Assembly (NCBI GenBank): GCA_965199975.1
Contig: OZ241340.1
Coordinates: 3,100,001-3,164,000 of the forward strand
Length of the DNA: 64,000 bases
Direction: 5' to 3'
Origin: JASLDZ01 sp965199975
GTDB taxonomy: Bacteria > Pseudomonadota > Alphaproteobacteria > Caulobacterales > Caulobacteraceae
The position numbers and the translations under genes were made by a program. The notes beneath the pieces were generated by a model. It was given only the letters and a program-made list of their open reading frames with translations. It was not told the DNA's origin and searched no databases. Of the stretch, positions 10,064 to 20,300 are shown piece by piece (position 1 is the stretch's first letter; each line of letters opens with the position of its first letter).

Positions 10064-10552
10064 ATGTCCCTCATCCAACCCGCCGCCACCGACCGGGCCT
10101 GCGACCTGCGCGACCTCAGCCAGGCCGAGCACCTCGTGCTGTTCGGCGTGCGGGCCGTGGCGCTGGGCCATGGCGACTGCCCGGCGCTGCACCGCGCCTT
10201 CAGCGGCCTCCTCGGCGCCGAGGCCGACGCGGCGCTGGCGCACCTCCTCGTCTTCGTGCGCCTGATCGGTGCGGCGGGAGGGCGGCGCATCCGCCTGCAC
10301 GCGCCCGGCTGCTGCGGGGTGAGCGGCGACGAGCGCCTGATCCTGGACGTGATCGCTACGGCCCAGGCCTCTCTCGCCGGGGAGGACGAGGGGCATTTGG
10401 ATGCAGCCCTGGGCGACCTGCTCGCCAGCGCCCCATGCTTCGCGGCGGTGATGGCCGCCCAATGCCTGGCCGCCGCCTTCACCCTCAGCGACCTGCACCT
10501 GCCGGCCGCCGGCTGGCGGGGCGCGACCAAAGCGGAGCCGACGCTGCACTGA
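10064..10552 (+). CDS. Conserved hypothetical protein with paired cysteines
   Basis: 162 aa, soluble, Ala/Leu-rich and predicted mainly helical, with no signal peptide. It has a Cys-Cys pair in HAPGCCGVSGDE (about residues 82-93) followed by a region with two more Cys (SAPCFAAVMAAQC). The overall pattern (RAVALGHGDCPALHRAF, the CC motif, then a helical C-terminus) recalls small alphaproteobacterial proteins of the DUF6628 kind, but that assignment is from memory and weak. ATG at 10064 is chosen over an in-frame upstream codon at 9998 that would lie in the lpdA leader. It is followed 40 bp later by an enoyl-CoA hydratase gene. Function unknown. Confidence 0.65.
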   Translation: MSLIQPAATDRACDLRDLSQAEHLVLFGVRAVALGHGDCPALHRAFSGLLGAEADAALAHLLVFVRLIGAAGGRRIRLHAPGCCGVSGDERLILDVIATAQASLAGEDEGHLDAALGDLLASAPCFAAVMAAQCLAAAFTLSDLHLPAAGWRGATKAEPTLH

Positions 10553-10592
10553 GCCGGTAGCCCAAGGCGCCCGGGCCCGCTAGCGTGGCGCC

Positions 10593-11360
10593 ATGACCGA
10601 ACTCGTGCTGACCACCCTGGAGGACGGCGTCCTCACTCTGCGGCTGAATCGGCCGGAGAAGAAGAACGCCCTTACCGACGCCATGTACGCCGCCCTGGCC
10701 GACGGACTCGAGCGCGCCGACGCCGATCCCGCCGTCGGAGCCGTGCTGATCGCCAGCACGTCGGACGCCTTCACCGCCGGCAACGACCTTGCCGACTTCG
10801 CCGCCGTGGGCGCCGGGACGGTGCGCCAGGGCGACCGCCAGGTCGGGCGCTTCCTGCGCACCCTCGCCACCGCCCAGGCGCCTGTCGTGGCGGCCGTGCC
10901 GGGGATCGCGGTCGGGGTGGGCACGACGATGCTGCTGCACTGCGATCTGGTGTTCGTGTCCGAGACCGTGCGGCTCACCGCGCCCTTCGTCGGCCTGGGC
11001 CTCGTGCCCGAGGCGGGATCGAGCCAGCTCCTGGTGCAGCGCATCGGCCATGCGCGCGCCTTCGCCATGTTCGTGCTGGGTCAGGCGCTCGGCGCCGCCG
11101 AGGCCGTAGCGACCGGCGTCGCCAACCGCGCCCTCCCCGCCGCCGAGCTCGACGCCGCCTCGCGCGAGGCGGCGCGTGCGCTCGCCAAGGCCCCGCGCGA
11201 AGCGTTGCGCGAGGCCAAGCGCCTCATGCGCCGCCCGGCCGAGCCGCTCGCCGCGCGCATGGACGTGGAGAACACCGCCTTCGCCGCGCGCCTTCAGAGC
11301 GACGAGGCGAAGGCGATCTTCGCCGCCTTCCTCGCCCGGGGGGCCGCGAAAGCCGGCTAG
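10593..11360 (+). CDS. Enoyl-CoA hydratase/isomerase family protein
   Basis: Crotonase-fold protein of 255 aa. LNRPEKKNALTDAMYAAL (about residues 17-34) is the family N-terminal motif. The first oxyanion-hole segment reads STSDAFTAGNDLADF, and the second is PGIAVGVGTTMLLHCDLV. The conserved PEAGSS segment carries a Glu of hydratases/isomerases. The substrate cannot be told from sequence: it may be a beta-oxidation hydratase or a delta-isomerase. It ends 4 bp into the convergent ferredoxin gene. No fatty-acid operon is visible around it. Confidence 0.88.
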   Translation: MTELVLTTLEDGVLTLRLNRPEKKNALTDAMYAALADGLERADADPAVGAVLIASTSDAFTAGNDLADFAAVGAGTVRQGDRQVGRFLRTLATAQAPVVAAVPGIAVGVGTTMLLHCDLVFVSETVRLTAPFVGLGLVPEAGSSQLLVQRIGHARAFAMFVLGQALGAAEAVATGVANRALPAAELDAASREAARALAKAPREALREAKRLMRRPAEPLAARMDVENTAFAARLQSDEAKAIFAAFLARGAAKAG

Positions 11361-11677
11361 TGCTGGGTCTCCGGCATGGAGACGCGCAGGCCCTCGAGCG
11401 CGTCGGTCACCTTGATCTGGCAGGAGAGGCGCGAGTTGGGCTGCACCCCCTCGGCGAAGTCGAGCATGCTCTCCTCCATGGCGGAGGGTTCGCCCGTCTT
11501 CTCGCGCCAGGCCTCGTCCACATAGACGTGGCAGGTGGCGCAGGCGCAGGCGCCGCCGCAATCGGCGTCGATGCCGGGCACATCGTGCTTCACCGCGCCC
11601 TCCATGACGGAAAGGCCGGGCTTCACGTCGATCGCGTGCTCGGTCCCGTCATGCTCGACGTAGGTGATCTTGGCCAT
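11357..11677 (-). CDS. [2Fe-2S] ferredoxin, adrenodoxin type
   Basis: 106-aa plant/vertebrate-type ferredoxin. Cluster ligands are Cys40, Cys46, Cys49 and Cys86, giving the C-x5-C-x2-C-x36-C spacing of the adrenodoxin/putidaredoxin/FdxB group, in IDADCGGACACATCH and LSCQIKV. Such proteins feed electrons to cytochromes P450 or serve Fe-S assembly; no isc genes or P450 gene are nearby, so the partner is open. The C-terminus RVSMPETQH is the usual redoxin tail. Convergent with and overlapping the hydratase gene by 4 bp. Confidence 0.92.
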   Translation of the reverse strand: MAKITYVEHDGTEHAIDVKPGLSVMEGAVKHDVPGIDADCGGACACATCHVYVDEAWREKTGEPSAMEESMLDFAEGVQPNSRLSCQIKVTDALEGLRVSMPETQH

Positions 11678-11800
11678 GCCGGTCTCCGCCGCGCCCTAGG
11701 TCGGCGCGGATCGCCGCGGCTGCATATCGCAGACCGGCGCGCGCGCAAGCTGCGGCGCGACGAGGTTGGCGCCGGGTGCGGTGCGTGGGACACGCCCTGC

Positions 11801-12271
11801 GTGGCCGAGCCGCCGACCCTGCACCTGCCGACGCCCAAGGCCGCCGCCGAACTTGGCGCGGCCATCGCGCATCGGCTGCGGGCGGGCGAGGCGGTGTGCC
11901 TCTCGGGCCCGCTGGGTGCGGGCAAGTCCACCCTGGCGCGCGGGCTGGTGCGCGCCCTCACGACGCCGGGCGAGGAGGTTCCCAGCCCCACCTTCACCCT
12001 CGTGCAACCCTACCAGGGCCGCGACTTCACGATCGCCCACTTCGATCTCTACCGCCTGCGCCGGCCGCAGGAGATCGACGAGCTGGGTCTGGACGAGGCG
12101 CTGGAGACCGGCTGCGCGATCATCGAGTGGCCGGAGCGGCTCGAGGGAGCCCTCCCCGTCGACCGGCTCGAGGTGGCGTTGGAGATCGCAACCGCCGACG
12201 CGGCGGGCGGCCGCGTTGCGCGCCTCGCCGGGCATGGTTCATGGATGGGACGTGAGCGCGACCTCGTCTGA
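11801..12271 (+). CDS. tsaE: tRNA threonylcarbamoyladenosine biosynthesis protein TsaE
   Basis: Small P-loop ATPase of 156 aa that works with TsaB and TsaD to make t6A37 in ANN-decoding tRNAs. Walker A is GPLGAGKSTLARG (about residues 36-48), followed by the family-specific VPSPTFTLVQPY, the HFDLYRL motif and IIEWPERL. There is no in-frame ATG near the start; GTG at 11801 gives the right length. It is the first gene of a tightly overlapping run tsaE-amgK-murU-addB/A. The tsaE-amgK-murU order is seen in other proteobacteria. Confidence 0.93.
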   Translation: MAEPPTLHLPTPKAAAELGAAIAHRLRAGEAVCLSGPLGAGKSTLARGLVRALTTPGEEVPSPTFTLVQPYQGRDFTIAHFDLYRLRRPQEIDELGLDEALETGCAIIEWPERLEGALPVDRLEVALEIATADAAGGRVARLAGHGSWMGRERDLV

Positions 12272-13387
12272 TCCCCGCCTCCCCGCGGCCCCGCCCTTGC
12301 CGGACCGCGCAGCGGCGCGCGCCGCCTTTTTGGCCGCCCACGGCCTGGCCGAAGCGCCGAGCGAGCCCATAGCCGGCGACGCCTCCACCCGGGCCTACGC
12401 GAGGCTGCGCCCCGCCGGCCGGCCCTCGCTGATGCTGATGGACGCGCCCCCCGCCGCGGAAGGCGCAACCGCAGCGCCGGGCGCCTCCGCGGCAGAGCGC
12501 ACGGCGCTGGGCTACACCGCCATGGCGCGGCTGGCGGGGACCCGGATGGACGCCTTCGTGGCCACGGCCGGCTGGCTCGGCGCCCAGGGGTTCTCCGCCC
12601 CCGCCGTCGCGGCGCACGACGAGGCGGCGGGTCTCGCCCTCCTGGAGGACCTGGGCGACGATCTGTTCGCCGCGGTGCTCGCCCGCGGCGGCGACGAAGG
12701 CGAGCTGTATGACGCGGCGATCGACACCCTGGCGGCGCTGCATCGCGTCGCCCCGCCCGAGGTGCTCGAAGGCGCCGGTGCGCGCTGGCCGCTCCTCGTC
12801 TACGACGATCTGGCGCTGAAGACGGCGGGGGACCTGTTCCTCGACTGGCTGCCCGCGCTGGCCGCGTCGCGCCCTTCTCGCCCCTCGCGCGCGCCGGATG
12901 GGAGGCGGTGTGGGCGCCCGTGCGGGCGCGGGCGCAGGCCACGGCCGAGGTGGTGTGCCACCGGGACTACCACGCGGAGAACCTGGTCTGGCTGCCGCAC
13001 CGCGACGGCGCCGCGCGCGTCGGCCTGCTCGACTTCCAGGACGCCGTGCGTGCGCCCCGCGCCTGGGACCTCTCCATGCTGCTGCACGACGCGCGACGCG
13101 ACGTGTCGCCCGAGCTGAGGGCGCATGCGCTCGCCCGCTACCTCGCCGCCGAGGGCGACCGCATCGATCCGGATACCCTGCGGCGCGACTTCGCGACCTT
13201 CGGCGCCCTCAACATCGTGCGCATCATCGGCGTCTTCCACCGGCTGGCGGGGCGCGACGGCAAGGCGCGCTACCTGCAGTTCCTGCCGCGCATGTGGGGC
13301 CACCTGGACGAGACGCTGCGCGAGCCCGAGCTGGCCCCCCTGGCGCGCTGGCTCGACGCCCACGTCCCGCCCGAGGCGCGCGGATGA
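12234..13387 (+). pseudogene. amgK: N-acetylmuramate/N-acetylglucosamine kinase AmgK-like phosphotransferase, frameshifted
   Basis: Aminoglycoside-phosphotransferase-fold kinase that phosphorylates the anomeric carbon of MurNAc/GlcNAc for cell-wall recycling, upstream of MurU. The N-terminal half (IAGDASTRAYARL, LMLMDAPP, LALLEDLGDDLF) is in one frame from ATG 12234 or GTG 12252. The C-terminal half, with catalytic VVCHRDYHAENLVWL and GLLDFQDAVRAP, is in another. Restoring one G near 12864 joins them as LPALAGVAPFSPLARAGWEAVW, giving about 384 aa. The break is therefore a single-base deletion, either real or a sequencing error in a G pair. It overlaps tsaE (38 bp from the ATG) and ends in an ATGA overlap with murU. 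Confidence 0.82.
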
Positions 13388-14115
13388 GCGACGCCCCGAC
13401 CACGGCCATGGTGCTGGCCGCTGGCCTCGGCACCCGCATGCGCCCCCTCACCAACGACCGGCCCAAGGCGCTGGTGGAGGTCGGCGGCCGGGCGCTGATC
13501 GATCACATGCTGGACCGCCTCATGAGTGCGGGCGTGGTGCGCGCGGTGGTCAACGTCCACGCGCACGCCGACCGACTGATCGCCCACCTCGAGGCCCGCG
13601 CGGGCGGGCCAGCCATCGCGATCTCCGACGAGCGCGACGTGTCGGTCCCGCTGGAGACCGGCGGCGGGATCAAGCGCGCCCGCACGCATCTCGGCGAGGC
13701 GCCGGTGTGGGTGGCCAACATCGACTCGGTCTGGCTGGAGCGCGCGCCCGCCTTGCCGGCGCTCGCCGCGGCCTGGGACCCGGCGCGCATGGACACGGCC
13801 ATGCTCCTAGCCGACCGCGACCGCGCGCTCGGCTTCGACGGCCCGGGCGACGCCTTTTTGGACGAGGGCGGCGGGGCGACGCTGCGGCGCGGCGTGGCGG
13901 GGGCGGCGCAGGCGCCTTACGTCTACATGGGCGTGCACATAACCGATCCCCGGCCGATCTACGCCTGGCCGGAGGAGGCCTTCAGCCTCACCTCCGTCTG
14001 GATGGCGCAGGCGCCCGCCGGCCGGCTGCACGGCGTGGCGCTCGACGGCGACTGGATGCATGTGGGCGACCCCGCCGCTCGCGACGCCGCCGAGGCTCGG
14101 CTAGCCGCCGCATGA
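13384..14115 (+). CDS. murU: Nucleotidyltransferase, MurU type (MurNAc-1-P uridylyltransferase)
   Basis: 243-aa nucleotidyltransferase. The signature LAAGLGTRMRPLTNDRPKAL (about residues 11-30) binds the nucleotide; VNVHAHADRLIAHL and ISDERDVSVPLETGGGI follow, then the metal-binding NIDSVW. Next to an AmgK-type kinase this is the MurU activity that makes UDP-MurNAc in the peptidoglycan recycling shortcut that bypasses MurA/MurB. Start at ATG 13384 overlaps the amgK stop (ATGA), and its own stop overlaps the addB ATG at 14112 the same way, so the run is translationally coupled. Confidence 0.92.
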   Translation: MSDAPTTAMVLAAGLGTRMRPLTNDRPKALVEVGGRALIDHMLDRLMSAGVVRAVVNVHAHADRLIAHLEARAGGPAIAISDERDVSVPLETGGGIKRARTHLGEAPVWVANIDSVWLERAPALPALAAAWDPARMDTAMLLADRDRALGFDGPGDAFLDEGGGATLRRGVAGAAQAPYVYMGVHITDPRPIYAWPEEAFSLTSVWMAQAPAGRLHGVALDGDWMHVGDPAARDAAEARLAAA

Positions 14116-17100
14116 CCGGGGGCGGGACCACCGGCGACCTCTTCGCCGACCCGCCCGCGCGCCCGCCGCCTGCGACCGCGACCGACGCAGGCGGATCGCA
14201 TCCTGCGGCCATGCCGCCGCCCGCCGCCCTCGCCGCCCCGCCGCCGGCGCGCGATCTCCTGTCGGGAGAGGGGCCGCGCTGGTTCGCCATCGCCGCGCAT
14301 CGCCCGTTCCTGGACGACCTCGCCCGCGGCCTGTGGGACGCGCTGACGCCGCAGGGTCCCGAGGCGCTCGCCGATGCGGTGCTGCTGCTGCCCACCCGAC
14401 GCGCGGCGCGCGACCTGGCCCAGGCCTTCGTGGCCGCGACCGGCGGCCGGGCCGTGCTCCTGCCGCAGATCCGCGTGCTGGGCGACCTGGACGAGGGCGA
14501 GCCCCCGTTCGAGCCCGGGGAGACCGCCCTGGCCATCGCCCCGGCGGTCTCTCCGCTGCGCCGGCGCTTCGAGCTGGCGCGCCTGGTGGTCGAGCACGAG
14601 CGCCTGCTGCGCCGCACGCTCGACGCGCGCGCCGCCCTGCAGCTGGCCGACGCCCTGGCCGCCCTGCTCGACGGCCTGCAGCTGGAGGAGGCCGGTTCCG
14701 AGGACCGCGTCGACGCCTTGGTGGAGGGCGAACTGGCGCGCCATTGGCAGGTCTCGGCCGACTTCCTGCGCGTGGCCACCCGAGCCTGGCCCGAGCGGCT
14801 GGACGCCCTGGGGCTCATGGACGTGGGCGCCCGTCAGGTGGCGCTGCTGCGCGCGCTGGCCGCCCAGTGGCGCGACCGGCCGCCGCGCCATCCGCTGATC
14901 GCTGCAGGCTCCACCGGCGGCGCGCCCGCCGTGGCCGACCTCCTCGCGGCGGTGGCCGACGCCCCCCGTGGCGCGGTGGTGCTGCCCGGCCTCGACCGGC
15001 GCCTGGCCGACGCGGCCTGGGCGAAGGTCGACGCGGGCCACCCCCAGGGCGCGATGAAGGCGCTGCTCGCCCGCGCCGGCGTGGCGCGCGCGGACGTCCG
15101 CGCGTGGCCCGCGCCGGAGGACGCCGAGGCGCGACGCCGCGGCGAGGCGCGCGAGCGGGTGCTCAACGAGGCCCTGCGCCCGGCCGAGGCCACAGCCGAC
15201 TGGCTGCGCGTGATCGGCGACCTCGCCGCCCAGGCCGGCGGCGGCGATCCCGTGGCGGAGGGGCTGGAGGGCCTCGCCGTCCTCACCGCGCGCACCGAGG
15301 AGGACGCCGCCGCCCAGGTCGCGGTGATGCTGCGCGAGGCGCTGGAGACGCCGAGCCGCACCGCCGCCCTGGTCACGCCCGACCCGGCGCTGGCGCGCCG
15401 CGTGGCTGCGCGGCTGTCGCGCTGGGGGATCGCGGTGGACAGCTCCGCCGGCGCGCCGCTGGCCGACTTCCCCGCCGGCGTGCTGCTGGCGCTGATCGCC
15501 CGCGCCGTCGCCGACCCGCTCGATCCGGCGACGCTGCTGGCCATCGTCAAGCACCCGCTCGCCCACCTCGGCCAGCCCGCCGCCGTGCTCGACCTGGCGC
15601 GACGGCGGCTGGAGCGGCGCGGCCTGCGCGGGCCGCGCCCCCGCGGCTGGGGCGACCTCTACGAACGCCTCGCCGCGAAGCCCGAGGACACGGCGGAGGC
15701 GCAGGCGCTGGCCCGCGCCCTGGAGGCGGCGATCGCCCACGCAGCGGCGCCCTTCGCCGCCGGGCCCGCCGACGCTCCCGCCGCCATGCGCGCCCTGGCC
15801 GAGGCGGCGGAAATCGCCGCCGCCGACGATGGAGGCCGGCTCGGCGAGCTGTGGGGCGGCCCCGGCGGCGAGGCCGCGGCCGCCCTGGTCGCGGGCGTCC
15901 TGCAGGACGGCGCAGGCTTGCCGCCGGTCACGCGCGCCGGCTGGGCGCAGGCGGTGGCCGAGCTTCTCGCGGGCGAGACGGTGCGCACGGGCGGCGCCCG
16001 GCACCCGCGCCTGCGCATGCTCGGGCTGATCGAGGCGCGGCTGGTGCGCGCGGACCTCACCGTGCTGGCCGGGCTGGAGGAGGGCGTGTGGCCCGCGCCC
16101 GCCCGATCCGACCCCTTCCTCTCGCGCCCCATGCGCGCCGAGTTGGGCCTGCCGCCGCCCGAAAGGCGCGTGGGCCTGGCCGCCCACGACTTCGTGCAGG
16201 GCGCCTGCGCGCCCGAGGTGGTGCTGATCCACAGCGAGCGGCGCGGGGGCCAGCCCGCCGTGCGCTCGCGCTGGCTGTGGCGGCTGGAGACCCTGGCCCG
16301 CGGCGCCTGGCGTGGCGAGCGCTCGACCTTCGCCTTGCCCACCCGCCCCGAGGTCGCCGGATGGGCTCAGCGCCTGGACGCGCCGGCGCGCCCCGCCCCC
16401 GCCGCTCTCAGGCCCGCCGAGCGGCCGCGGCCCAAGCCGCCCATCGCCGCGCGCCCCCGCGAACTCGCCGTCACCCGGGTGGAGGAGTGGGTGCGCGATC
16501 CCTACGCCACCTACGCCCGCTACGTGCTGCGCCTGCGCGCGCTGGAGCGGCCGGACGCACCGGTGGAGGCGCTGGCCCGCGGCACGGCCATCCACGCGGC
16601 CTTCGAGAAATTCGTTGACGACGCGCTTCATCCGGGTGCGGAAGATCGTTTCGCGGCGCTGCTGGCGGGCGAGCTGCACCGCGCCGGCTTGCCGTCCTGG
16701 CGCATGGCGCGCGAGGCGGCGCTGGCCGCCAACCTGGCGCGCTGGGCGGTGCAGTTCGAGCGCACCCGCCGCGACGGCGCCCAGCTGCATGTGGAGCGCA
16801 GGGGTGAACTGGCGTTCGACGCCCCCGGCGGAAGCTTCACCCTCACAGCCAAGGCCGACCGGCTGGAGCGCCGCGCCGCCTACGCCGACGTGCTGGACTT
16901 CAAGACCGGCGCCGCCCCCAGCGACAAGCAGGTGCGCTCGGGCTTCTCGCCGCAGCTGCCGCTCACCGCCGCCATCCTGCGCGAGGGCGGCTTCGCCGAG
17001 GTGGGGGCCGCCGATCCGGGCGAGCTGCTCTACGTGCGCCTCACCGGCCGCCGGCGCGACCCCGGCGCGGCCGAGGCGCGCGGCGCGGCGGATGGGACAT

Positions 17101-17300
17101 CGGCCGCGCTCGCCGAGCAGGCGCTCGCCGGGCTGAAGGCGCGCGTAACGCGCTTCGACGATCCGGACACGCCCTATCCCTCCTGGTCGGCCCCCCAGTT
17201 CCTCGGCCGCTACCGGTCGGACTACGACCACCTCGCGCGCGTGTGGGAGTGGCACGTCATGGGCGGCGAGGGCGAAGCCCCCGGCGAGGCGGGGCGGATG
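14112..17300 (+). CDS. addB: Double-strand break repair protein AddB (reads through in frame into AddA)
   Basis: Alphaproteobacterial-type AddB, the inactivated-helicase plus nuclease subunit of the AddAB helicase-nuclease for recombinational repair. About 1062 codons. The N-terminus is a Pro/Ala-rich leader, then helicase-like segments (FIAIAAHRPFLDDLARGLWD-like start, LLLPTRRAARDLAQAF, LAGLEEGVWPAPARSDPFLSRP). The C-terminal nuclease has GTAIHAAFEKFVDD and DVLDFKTG. The iron-sulphur cysteines of Firmicute AddB are absent. No stop codon separates it from addA: the frame continues through GGEGEAPGEAGRM into AddA. Losing one G from the run at 17291-17294 would recreate a TGA overlapping the addA ATG. 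See findings. Confidence 0.9.
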
Positions 17301-20300
17301 AGCGCCGCCCTTCCCCCGCAGGTGCAGGCGTCCGACCCCGCGGTCGACGTCGTGGTCACCGCCAACGCCGGCTCGGGCAAGACCTCCACCCTGGTCAGCC
17401 GGGTGGCGCGGCTCCTGCTGCACGGGGCGCGGCCTGAGGCGATCCTGTGCGTCACCTACACCAAGGCCGCCGCCGCCGAGATGCAGCGCCGCCTGTTCGA
17501 GCGCCTGGGCGGCTGGGCCGTGGCCGACGACAGGACCCTGCGCAGGGAGCTGGAGGCGATCGGCGAGGCGACGGGCGACCTCCCCGACGCGCGCAAGCTG
17601 TTCGCCCGCGCGCTGGAGACGCCGGGCGGGCTGAAAATCCAGACCATCCACGCCTTCTGCGAGCAGCTGCTGCGCCGCTTCCCCCTGGAGGCCGGCGTGA
17701 CGCCGGGCTTCATCGTGCTGGAGGACGCGGCCCAGCGCGAGGTCTCCGCGCAAGCGCGCGAGCGGCTCGCCGAAGGCGCCCTCGCCGACGCAGAGGGTCG
17801 GCTCGGCCTGGCCTACGCCCACCTCTCCGCCGAACTCGACCTGCGCACCTTCGAGGCCATGCTGGCGAGCTTCGAAGTCCAGCGCGAGGCGGTGGTCGCC
17901 TACGAGGGCCAGGCGGCCGAACTCGGCCGCACGCTGGAGGACGACGTGTGGCGCCGCGCCGGCTTCCCCGAGGCGCCCACCGATCCCGAAGCGCTGGAGG
18001 CGGCCGCGGCAGTGGAGTGCGACTGGGCGCAGTGGCGCGCAGCCGCCGCCGCCCTGGCTTTGACCGGCTCCGCGACCGACGTCAGGCTCTCCGGCAAGCT
18101 GGCGAAGCTGGCCGAGTGCGCCGCCACCTCGCCGGGGGCGTTCACCGAGTGCTGGGCCGCCTTCGCCACCGCCAAGGGCGAACCCTTGAAGACGCTGGGC
18201 ACACGCGCGGTGGACGCCGGCACGCTCGAATGGCTCCGGCGCGAGCAGGCGCGGCTGCACGACACCTGCCGCCTCGCCACCGCCGCGCGACAGGCGCGCG
18301 ACACCGTGCAGGCGCTGGTGCTGGCCACCGCCTACGCCAGCCTTTACGCGGGAGAGAAGGAGGCCCAGGGCGCGCTCGACTTCGCCGACCTGGTGGCGCG
18401 CGCCGGCGAGCTCCTCACCGTGCGCACGGACGCCGCCTGGGTGCTGTTCAAGCTGGACGGCGGGATCGAGCACCTCTTGCTGGACGAAGCGCAGGACACC
18501 GCCCCCGAGCAGTGGACCATACTGGACGCCCTCACCGACGAGTTCCTGGCGGGCGAAGGCGCCCGGCCGCGGCGCGAGCTGGAGCGCGGCAGCTTCGTGG
18601 TCGGCGACCCCAAGCAGTCGATCTACAGCTTCCAGGGCGCCGACCCGAACGGCCTCCTGCAGCGCATCCAGGGCCGTGCGGCTCGCGCCGAAGCCGCCGG
18701 ACGCGCCTTTGAGAGCGTCGACCTGCGGGAGAGCTGGCGCTCCACGCCGCAGGTGCTGGCGTTCGTGGACGCCGTGTTCGCCAACCCGGACGCGCGCCTC
18801 CTCGACCCGCCGCTCGGCGACGAGGTGGTGCGCCACATCGTCGGCGGACCGCGGCGCGAGCACGCGGGCTGCGTCGACCTGTGGCCGGTGTTCGCTGACG
18901 AGCCGCACGAGGAGGCCGACGCCTGGGACGCGCCGCTCGATGCGCCCGCCCCGCAGTCGGCGATCAAGCGGCTGGCGGCGCGGATCGCCGCCGAGGTGGC
19001 GGGGATGATCGCGCGCGGCGACGGCGTCTTCGACAAGGAGGCGCGTGAGTGGCGGCCCGTGCACGCCGGCGACGTGCTGGTGCTGGTGCGCCGTCGCGAC
19101 GCCCTGTTCGAGGAGATCCTGCGGGCGCTGAAGAAGGCGCGCATCCCGGTGGCCGGCGCCGATCGCCTGCACCTCTCCGACCACGCGCTCTTCGCCGACG
19201 TGCGCGCGCTGCTGCGCTTCGCCCTCTACCCGTGGGACGACCTGACCCTGGCCGAGCTGCTGCGCTCGCCCTTCTGCGACGTGGACGAGCAGGGCCTCTA
19301 CGACCTGGCCCAGCCGCGGGGCGAGCACGCCCGCCTGTGGCCCGAGCTGAACCGCCGCGCGCAGGAGCGGCCGGCGTGGGTCGCCGCCAAGGCCTTCCTC
19401 GCCCAGGCGCGCCACGAGGCGCAGGAGGGGCGCACGCCGTTCGACTGGCTGGGCCGGGTGCTGAGCCGCCTCGACGACGACGGCCTGACCATGCGCCAGC
19501 GCCTCCTCACCCGCCTGGGCGCCGAGGCGGAGGATGCGCTGGAGGCGCTCCTGGCCGAAGCGCTGGCCGCCGAAGGCCGTGGCGTGCGCGACCTGGAGCG
19601 CTTCTGCGCCGAGCTGGAGCGCGCCGAGGTCGAGGTGAAGCGCGAGCTGGAAGGCGCCGGCGCGCAGGCGAGGGTGATGACCGTGCACGGCGCCAAGGGG
19701 CTGGAGGCGCCGGTGGTGATCCTGCCGGACACCCTGGGCCGCGCGCCCGAACGCTGGCCGCCGCTCCTGGCGACCGGCGACGGCGGGCTCGTCTTCGCCC
19801 CCCGGGGGATGGGCGACACGCCGGCTAGCCGCGCCGCCAAGGACGGGCTCAAGGCGAAGCAGGCGCAGGAGGGTCTGCGGCTGCTCTACGTGGCCCTGAC
19901 CCGCGCTCGCGACCGGCTGATCGTCTGCGGGCGCCTGCCCGGCAACCTCACGGCGCCCGCCGCCGACAGCTGGTATGCGCTGGTGCAGGCGGCCTTCGCG
20001 CAGGAGGGGATCGCCGAGGCCGTGCGCACGGTGGATCTCGGCGACCTGAGCGTCCGTCGCTGCGGTCCCGATCCGGTCCCGTCCTTGGCGCTCACCGCCG
20101 AGCCGCAACCCGCCCTCGCCGACCCGGACTGGCTGACCGCGCCCGCGCCGCTGGAACCCGGGCTCGCTGCGCTGGCGAGCCCCTCGCGCCAGGCCGAGCG
20201 GCTGCGGGGACCGGCGCCCTCGCCGCTGGCCGCCGCCGGTGGTCTGGGCCGCTTCCGCCGGGGCGAGCTGATCCACCGGCTGCTGCAGCTCCTGCCCGAC

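Noticed and set aside
11360..11800. N-terminal extension of tsaE back to 11360
   Set aside because: It lies antisense to the ferredoxin gene and has no homology; the P-loop protein starts naturally at GTG 11801.
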